Positions 30,615 through 35,471 of a DNA stretch of 35,471 nucleotides are shown one piece after another (the stretch's first letter is position 1; each line of letters opens with the position of its first letter). A program made the translations under genes and the position numbers. The stretch spans positions 1-35,471 of the forward strand of contig JAQVCW010000037.1 of the NCBI GenBank assembly GCA_028689585.1, written 5' to 3'. Source of the stretch: Lachnospiraceae bacterium (GTDB lineage: Bacteria > Bacillota > Clostridia > Lachnospirales > Lachnospiraceae). The notes beneath the pieces were generated by a model, which saw nothing but the letters and a program-made list of their open reading frames with translations, was not told where the DNA came from and searched no databases.

Positions 30615-31060
30615 CAATAGAGGATAACATAGGATAACGAACCAGCTAGTAAGGTATGGGTAAACGAAGGATAACGTAGGACACTGTAGGAAGTGAAAAT
30701 ACAGGTACCTACAGCATAAAACAATATATAAAATTAAAATTTTTCCTATAGGGTAGAATAAAAACAGAAAAGGTATGAGTTAAAAAACCACATACCCCCT
30801 AAGAAAATAAAGAATAATATATATATTATAAATAATAAAATAATAATTATATTTATATATAATAGTATATTTATATAGTTATTATAAGTATATAATAGGT
30901 TTTTTCTTAAAGTCTTTTTATGCTGTAGTCTTTTGCCTTTTAATACCTGGTTCTGGTGGCGTATTTACAGCTTAATATCTACTACACTACTTACTACAGT
31001 TTTTACTACAGAACCAGGGAAAAGGCGGATAATAGGGGATAACAGAGGATAACGAACGTA
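30615..31060. other. Candidate replication origin / iteron region
   Basis: This gene-free region has AGGATAAC at 30621 and 30631 (10 bp apart), one more at about 30668, and GGATAAT/GGATAAC at 31027, 31037 and 31047 (again 10 bp apart). Between them is the AT-rich core at about 30800-30900 and several CTGTAG/CTACAG words, including the TTACTACAG pair at 30991-31014. Iterons phased at one helical turn beside an AT-rich segment are the usual layout of an initiator-bound origin. No other gene or ribosome binding site is visible. A regulator-binding or recombination site is the main alternative. Confidence 0.45.
30745..30935. repeat. AT-rich non-coding element, copy 2
   Basis: Landmarks TATAGGGTAGAATAAAAA, GAGTTAAAAAAC, TACCCCCTAAGAAAATAAA, a nearly pure A/T core and ATGCTGTAGTCTTTT parallel the element at 5934-6150 in order and orientation. 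Confidence 0.6.
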
Positions 31061-31078
31061 GTATAGAAGGTAAAGAGA

Positions 31079-31116
31079 AAGCCCATAAACACAGCGTTTA
31101 CGGGCTTTTTATATAT
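31079..31116 (+). terminator. Terminator at phage right end
   Basis: AGCCCATAAAC and GTTTACGGGCT (one G-T pair) close an ACAGC loop, followed by TTTTTATATAT. It is the last phage-like structure; beyond it base composition and word usage change. The phage/host boundary is probably within about 31115-31200; no attachment repeat can be proven from one end. Confidence 0.6.
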
Positions 31117-32064
31117 TTATATCAGTATGTCCATGAACATGTCATAAACCTTCGCAAAATTATTATAAGACTCCAAAACTTCACCTCAATTCCATAGACA
31201 AACTCGAAATAATCATATCATATTCCCACCCATATTTCCAGTTTTAAACCAAAACGGGCATCTAGCTTCTCTACAAGCTGGAATTGTTTTGTTACCCTCA
31301 ATTATTTAAGTCCTTGCGGGGCATATACAAGTGAATAACCAGTTTCTGCCTCGTTTCCATAAATTATTGCAGAAATATAGTGCCGTCGAGGCATATGCAA
31401 GCCGTATCTCCACCTCTGCCTCGTTTCACTCTAGCCTACGGGGCAGAGAAGATAAACAGGCTTGTGTATGCCCCGGCGAACTGTATATAGCTTGCTTTTC
31501 TTAGCCAAACGGGGCAAATTTTTAATTTGATTGACTATGTGCCTCGGCAACTTTCCGATTGACTCATCAGTTCATCTCCCACACAGCTTCCGATTTTGTC
31601 AATCTCTTATAAGTCAAGAGACTATCCGAAATCCGCTTCGCTACTTGCCTCTACGCCTCATGCTACTTCGCAGCCTGTCAGTAGGGGCTTGTATCCCCTA
31701 CTGACACAAGCAAGTCCCCACCCGCCGCTTAATGCTCTTCACATTTGAAGCGGGTGACTTACTTGATGAGGTTAAAATTATATACTAACAATATCACACA
31801 TTACCAATTTCCTCAACGCAATAGTGGGCAAAAGCCCACCCCCAAAAAGCCACAACAAATACCCCAAAAAAGCCACAACAAATTCAGCTTCTAACTTCCT
31901 TACAACCACAAGCCCCGTGCCGTTCCGGCACGCGATTTCCCACCATGTCTTTTTTTATCTTTATCTTTTGTCTTTTATCCTTTATTTTTTTTATCTTTTA
32001 TCTTTTTTATCCTTTATCTTTTTTATCTTTTATCCTTTATCTTTTATCCATTCCACCACAGCCA
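31117..32064. other. Host-like non-coding region with structured repeats
   Basis: No credible gene is seen. Contents: two direct units 70 bp apart (GGGGCATATACAAG at 31318 with TTCTGCCTCGTTTC at 31344; GAGGCATATGCAAG at 31388 with CTCTGCCTCGTTTC at 31414). A third, inverted unit spans about 31438-31476. A perfect 11-bp hairpin, GTCAGTAGGGG/CCCCTACTGAC, lies at 31677-31705, and a longer imperfect stem (ACCCGC...GCGGGT with CAAGT/ACTTG) at 31711-31765. Two AAAAAGCCACAACAAAT copies start at 31844 and 31867, and a TTTTATC-rich pyrimidine run occupies 31951-32049. It could hold a structured RNA or decayed mobile DNA. Confidence 0.45.
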
Positions 32065-32488
32065 GCCTTCACCCACAACACTATATGACCGTGATACAAC
32101 CACAGCGGAGCCGTGACGTTTCTTCAGGGTCAGATGACGGGAGCCGCTGCCTGCGTGCCGGGCGCTTGTGCAATATCCATTTCCATAGTATGAATTGATG
32201 AACATCTTAGCGCGCAGCCGCCGCTTATAAAAGGATTGCAGAGTGTCCACAAGACACTCTGCAAAAGACGCCCTGAAGCGGGTATGCATCAGCATACCTG
32301 CTGAATGCGTCTGGTTCCTTTTATAAGCGGCGGCTGCACGCATAGATGTTCACAATGAAATACTCCTGGAAACGGATATTGCACAAGCGCCCGGCACGCA
32401 GGCAGCGGCTCCCGTCATCTGACCCTGAAGAAACGTCACGGCTCCGTTGTGGTTGTATTGCCAGTCATATAGTGTTGCGGGTGAAGGC
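32065..32488. repeat. 424-bp fold-back element (long inverted repeat) beside clpB
   Basis: Outer arms of about 120 bp (32065-32184 and 32368-32488) are nearly identical in inverse orientation, starting GCCTTCACCC and ending GGGTGAAGGC. Inner arms (CAGCCGCCGCTTATAAAAGG and its partner) lie near 32200-32235 and 32315-32351. The centre holds two independent hairpins: GCAGAGTGTC/GACACTCTGC (32238-32262) and GGTATGC-ATCA-GCATACC inside GACGC/GCGTC (32267-32311). It codes for nothing convincing. It begins ten bases after the clpB stop and may serve as its terminator; it resembles a MITE or a structured RNA. Confidence 0.7.
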
Positions 32489-32497
32489 GTCCGCCCT

Positions 32498-35080
32498 CTA
32501 CCGCGCCTCCGCCACCAATTCCCCGTTCACTACATCCAACGTAATCGTCCTGCCAGTATCCACCTTCCCTCTCAAAATCAACTTCGCGGCCAAAGTCTCC
32601 ACATGTTTCTGCAAATACCTCTTCAAAGGCCTAGCCCCATACACCGGATCATAACCGCCATCAATAACATACTTCTTCGCCTCATCCGTAAGCACAATAG
32701 AAATCTCCTGCTCCTCAAGCCGGTCATTAACCTCCGCAATGAGCAAATCAACAATCGCACCAATATTATCCTTGGTCAAAGGCTTAAACATAATAATCTC
32801 ATCCAGTCGATTCAAAAACTCCGGTCTGAAATGACCTCTCAGATCATTCATAACCATCTCCTGGCACTCTGCATTAATCTCACCATTCTCCTCAATACCT
32901 TCCAGCAAATAAGAAGAACCAATATTAGAAGTCATAATCAATATCGTATTCTTAAAATCCACTGTCCGACCCTGAGAATCTGTAATCCGGCCATCATCCA
33001 GCACTTGCAGTAACACATTAAACACATCCGGATGCGCTTTCTCAATCTCATCAAAAAGCACAACAGAATATGGTTTTCTACGTACAGCTTCCGTCAGCTG
33101 GCCACCTTCTTCATATCCCACATATCCCGGAGGTGCTCCAATCAGTCTGGATACGGAATATTTCTCCATATATTCGCTCATATCGATTCTGACAATATTG
33201 TTCTCATCATCAAACAACGTCTGAGCCAAAGTCTTAGCAAGCTCCGTCTTACCAACACCAGTCGGGCCTAAGAACAGAAAAGAGCCAATCGGTTTCGAAG
33301 GATCTTTAATTCCCGCTTTGGAACGAATAATCGCATCCGTGACTCTGGACACTGCTTCATTTTGTCCAATCACTCTCTTATGAAGTTCGTCTTCCAATCC
33401 TAAAATCTTCGTACGTTCTCCTTCTGTCAGCTTAGCAATTGGAATCCCGGTCCATCTGGATACAATCTTTGCAATCTCCTCATCTGTTACGCTCTCATGG
33501 ACTAAAGATAAATCCTTCTCTGCAACCTTGCCCTCTTCCGTGGCAAGCATAGCCTGCAGTTTAGGAAGTTCCCCATACTGTAATTGTGCAGCTCTGTCCA
33601 AATCATATTCTCTTTGAGCCTTCTGTATCTGGCTGTTCATATCTTCAATCTGTTCTCTTAATTTCTGCAGACGTTCCACAGAACTCTTTTCATTTTCCCA
33701 CTGACTCTTCTGAATATGAAACTCATCCCGCAAATCAGCCAATTCTTTCTGCAGATTCTCCAGACGCTCTTTACTTAGATTGTCCGTTTCCTTCTTCAAA
33801 GCAGCTTCCTCGATTTCCAGCTGCATAATCTTACGCTGCTGTTCGTCCAGTTCTGTAGGCATAGAATCCAATTCAGTCTTAATTAATGCACAAGCCTCAT
33901 CTACCAAATCTATCGCTTTATCCGGCAGGAATCGATCTGAGATATAACGCTGGGACAATGTGGCAGCAGCAACTAAAGCACCATCTGTGATGTGCACTCC
34001 ATGATAGACCTCATAGCGTTCCTTCAATCCTCTAAGAATAGAAATCGTATCTTCAACGGTAGGTTCATCAACCATAACCGGCTGGAAACGTCGTTCCAAT
34101 GCAGAATCTTTCTCAATATACTGACGATATTCATCCAAAGTAGTTGCACCAATACAGTGAAGTTCTCCCCTGGCAAGCATTGGTTTTAACATATTTCCTG
34201 CGTCCATCGCACCATCTGTCTTACCAGCACCCACAATCAGATGCAGTTCATCAATAAACAGGATAATCTGTCCCTCACTTTTGCGAACTTCTTCCAATAC
34301 AGCTTTTAATCGTTCCTCAAATTCGCCACGATACTTAGCACCTGCAACCAGGGCTCCCATATCCAGGGCAAAAATCTTTTTGTTCTTTAACCCTTCCGGC
34401 ACATCTCCGCGAACAATTCGCTGAGCGAGACCTTCAACTGCTGCAGTCTTACCAACACCTGGCTCACCAATCAACACCGGATTATTTTTCGTCTTACGGG
34501 ACAGAATACGAATCACATTACGAATCTCAGAATCACGTCCAATAACCGGATCTAACTTCTGCTCTTTTGCTTTCTCAACCAGATCTTGTCCGTACTTGCT
34601 CAAAGTATCATAAGTAGCTTCCGGATTATCGGAAGTCACTCTCTGATTTCCTCTTACTGTACTAAGTGCCTGAAGAAAACGTTCTCTTGTAATACCATAC
34701 TCGTTAAAGATTTTCTTCATAGCCGGACTTGGCTGTTTTAACAGTGCCAGGAAAAGATGTTCTACTGACACATATTCATCTCCCATAGCCTTTGCTTCGT
34801 CTTCTGCATAAATCAGAGTCTGGTTTAGGTACTGTCCAATATAAGGTTTTCCACCCGATACCTTCACTCGTGCCTGCAGCGCACTCTCCAGCGTATTACC
34901 GAAGTGCTGGGGCTGAATCTCCATCTTCTCAATCATTTTTAAAATCAGACTGTCTTCCTGATTTAAAAGTGCATATAGTAAATGTTCCTGTTCTATTTCT
35001 TGATGGCCGTATTCATAGGCAACTTTCTCCAGTTCATTTACTGCCTGTAATGACTTTTGTGTGAATTTGCTTATATTCAT
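32498..35080 (-). CDS. clpB: ATP-dependent disaggregase ClpB
   Basis: This 860-residue Hsp100 protein is full length. It has an N-terminal Clp repeat domain (1-145), AAA-1 with Walker A GEPGVGKT (205-212) and IILFIDELH, a middle coiled-coil domain (about 400-520) that marks ClpB rather than ClpC, AAA-2 with [15 protein letters not shown] (about 600-615) and [11 protein letters not shown], and the ERRF and [11 protein letters not shown] arginine-finger regions. There is no IGF/LGF ClpP-binding loop. With DnaK it resolubilises aggregated proteins in the cytosol. The start is ATG 35080, seven bases after AGGAGG; an ATG at 35101 precedes that site and is rejected. It is host DNA by codon use and GATC content. 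Confidence 0.97.
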   Translation of the reverse strand: MNISKFTQKSLQAVNELEKVAYEYGHQEIEQEHLLYALLNQEDSLILKMIEKMEIQPQHFGNTLESALQARVKVSGGKPYIGQYLNQTLIYAEDEAKAMGDEYVSVEHLFLALLKQPSPAMKKIFNEYGITRERFLQALSTVRGNQRVTSDNPEATYDTLSKYGQDLVEKAKEQKLDPVIGRDSEIRNVIRILSRKTKNNPVLIGEPGVGKTAAVEGLAQRIVRGDVPEGLKNKKIFALDMGALVAGAKYRGEFEERLKAVLEEVRKSEGQIILFIDELHLIVGAGKTDGAMDAGNMLKPMLARGELHCIGATTLDEYRQYIEKDSALERRFQPVMVDEPTVEDTISILRGLKERYEVYHGVHITDGALVAAATLSQRYISDRFLPDKAIDLVDEACALIKTELDSMPTELDEQQRKIMQLEIEEAALKKETDNLSKERLENLQKELADLRDEFHIQKSQWENEKSSVERLQKLREQIEDMNSQIQKAQREYDLDRAAQLQYGELPKLQAMLATEEGKVAEKDLSLVHESVTDEEIAKIVSRWTGIPIAKLTEGERTKILGLEDELHKRVIGQNEAVSRVTDAIIRSKAGIKDPSKPIGSFLFLGPTGVGKTELAKTLAQTLFDDENNIVRIDMSEYMEKYSVSRLIGAPPGYVGYEEGGQLTEAVRRKPYSVVLFDEIEKAHPDVFNVLLQVLDDGRITDSQGRTVDFKNTILIMTSNIGSSYLLEGIEENGEINAECQEMVMNDLRGHFRPEFLNRLDEIIMFKPLTKDNIGAIVDLLIAEVNDRLEEQEISIVLTDEAKKYVIDGGYDPVYGARPLKRYLQKHVETLAAKLILRGKVDTGRTITLDVVNGELVAEAR

Positions 35081-35181
35081 GATACTACCTCCTAGTTTCA
35101 TAATTATTCTTGTTCCTTATTATCGAACAAATTATCAAGTCTGCATATAAATAAAAAGTCTTTTTCATCTGTTCTATTACA

Positions 35182-35209
35182 ACTATAACACAAGATTTTT
35201 AAAAGTCAA
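35182..35209 (-). promoter_or_regulatory. Predicted clpB promoter
   Basis: Minus-strand TTGACT (35209-35204), 16-bp spacer, TATAGT (35187-35182), leaving an untranslated leader of about 95 bases. I see no CIRCE inverted repeat and no CtsR-type heptad repeat nearby, so the heat-shock control route is not evident. Confidence 0.6.
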
Positions 35210-35430
35210 CACTTATTTTATGATTTTATCAATAATTCATACTTTATCTCAGATTTATAAGCAATACCATCATAAACTCATGCCTACAAATTTTTTAATT
35301 TAAGTCTCTTACTATGTTCTCCTACTTTTTCATGTACCAGCTTCTTGTAAACGGCAAGTACTTTCCGACAAAAAATGGAAATTATTTTCCAGCAGTTTCT
35401 GGCAAATAAAATCCAGCACTTTTTGGTATA

Positions 35431-35458
35431 GCACCCACGGAATAATCCGCGGGATTTT
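35431..35458 (+). terminator. Rightward-facing terminator upstream of clpB
   Basis: CCCACGGA-ATAA-TCCGCGGG forms an eight-pair stem (one mismatch) followed by ATTTTTT on the plus strand. The 220 bases between it and the clpB promoter hold no convincing gene, so the transcript it ends is unclear; it might insulate a neighbour beyond the window. Confidence 0.5.
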
Positions 35459-35471
35459 TTATTGAAATGGC

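Noticed and set aside
30615-31060. CRISPR array
   Set aside because: The repeats are 7-10 bp and phased at one helical turn with no spacer-sized unique segments.
1-31115. Stop-codon reassignment in this phage (suggested by MTase TAA codons)
   Set aside because: TAA ends many intact genes here, including portal, and no other gene shows internal stops, so the code is standard.
31100-31200. Phage attachment site
   Set aside because: The boundary is likely here, but the other phage end is outside the window so no direct repeat can be shown. ATGTCCATGAACAT at about 31126 is only a weak dyad.
31824-32198. 124-codon plus-strand frame over the TTTTATC tract
   Set aside because: It is low-complexity Phe/Leu/Ser/Tyr from the pyrimidine repeat, has no ribosome binding site and runs into the fold-back element.
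32065-32488. Insertion sequence
   Set aside because: There is no transposase ORF and no visible target-site duplication; only the fold-back arms are present.
32447-33013. 188-codon frame antisense to clpB, and other plus-strand frames over clpB
   Set aside because: They are shadows of a fully conserved ClpB and have no start signal or recognisable domain.
35309-35409. 31-codon plus-strand frame starting MFSYFFMYQLL before the rightward terminator
   Set aside because: It has no ribosome binding site and is too short to judge; only the terminator is reported.

Overview
The window reads as the right-hand part of a prophage, or closely related phage genome, in a low-to-mid GC Firmicute, probably a Lachnospiraceae member. 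The host assignment rests on the Clostridia-like ClpB at the right edge (32498-35080) and on strong AGGAGG/GGGGGT ribosome binding sites. About 31 kb (1 to roughly 31115) is phage DNA. About 4.3 kb of host-like DNA follows: a structured non-coding stretch, a 424-bp fold-back element and clpB with its promoter. No integrase, tail, lysis, rRNA, tRNA or CRISPR feature is present; the phage continues off the left edge.

Phage layout, almost all on the minus strand and so read right to left. (a) A lysogeny/early control region (27.5-30.6 kb) has two small XRE regulators in opposite orientations, an excisionase-like HTH protein, near-consensus divergent promoters, and four copies of a 15-bp operator TTGTC-N5-GACAA shared between the two regulator promoters. 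(b) A DNA metabolism block (11.2-27.3 kb) encodes a split SbcC/Rad50, an SbcD/Mre11 nuclease, an interrupted C5-cytosine methyltransferase, a RecU-like resolvase, an SF2 helicase, a possible ssDNA-binding protein, an AEP primase fused to an MCM-like AAA+ helicase, and a family A DNA polymerase. (c) A run of small accessory genes (6.2-11.2 kb) follows, including HNH and ImmA/IrrE-like proteins and several micro-proteins of 35-58 residues, many coupled by stop/start overlaps. (d) A late-switch region (5.4-5.9 kb) has an ArpU-like regulator, a promoter inside a perfect 12-bp-arm palindrome, and a terminator-like hairpin. (e) Packaging and head genes follow: TerS-like, TerL, portal and a minor head protein cut by the window edge.

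How the genes fit together: the polymerase, primase-helicase, SF2 helicase and SbcCD/RecU-like nucleases would form a largely self-sufficient replication-recombination system. Packaging and head genes are switched on late from about 5.5 kb. A non-coding region at 30.6-31.06 kb, with 10-bp-phased GGATAAC repeats around an AT-rich core, is a candidate replication origin or regulator-binding region. A similar AT-rich element lies at 5.93-6.15 kb.

Most notable: reading every line, I found no GATC in the first 32.6 kb, against six in the 2.6-kb clpB gene, which suggests strong selection by GATC-specific restriction. The phage's own cytosine methyltransferase is broken into pieces by stops and frameshifts and carries (CT)13, C9, C7 and (CT)5 simple repeats.
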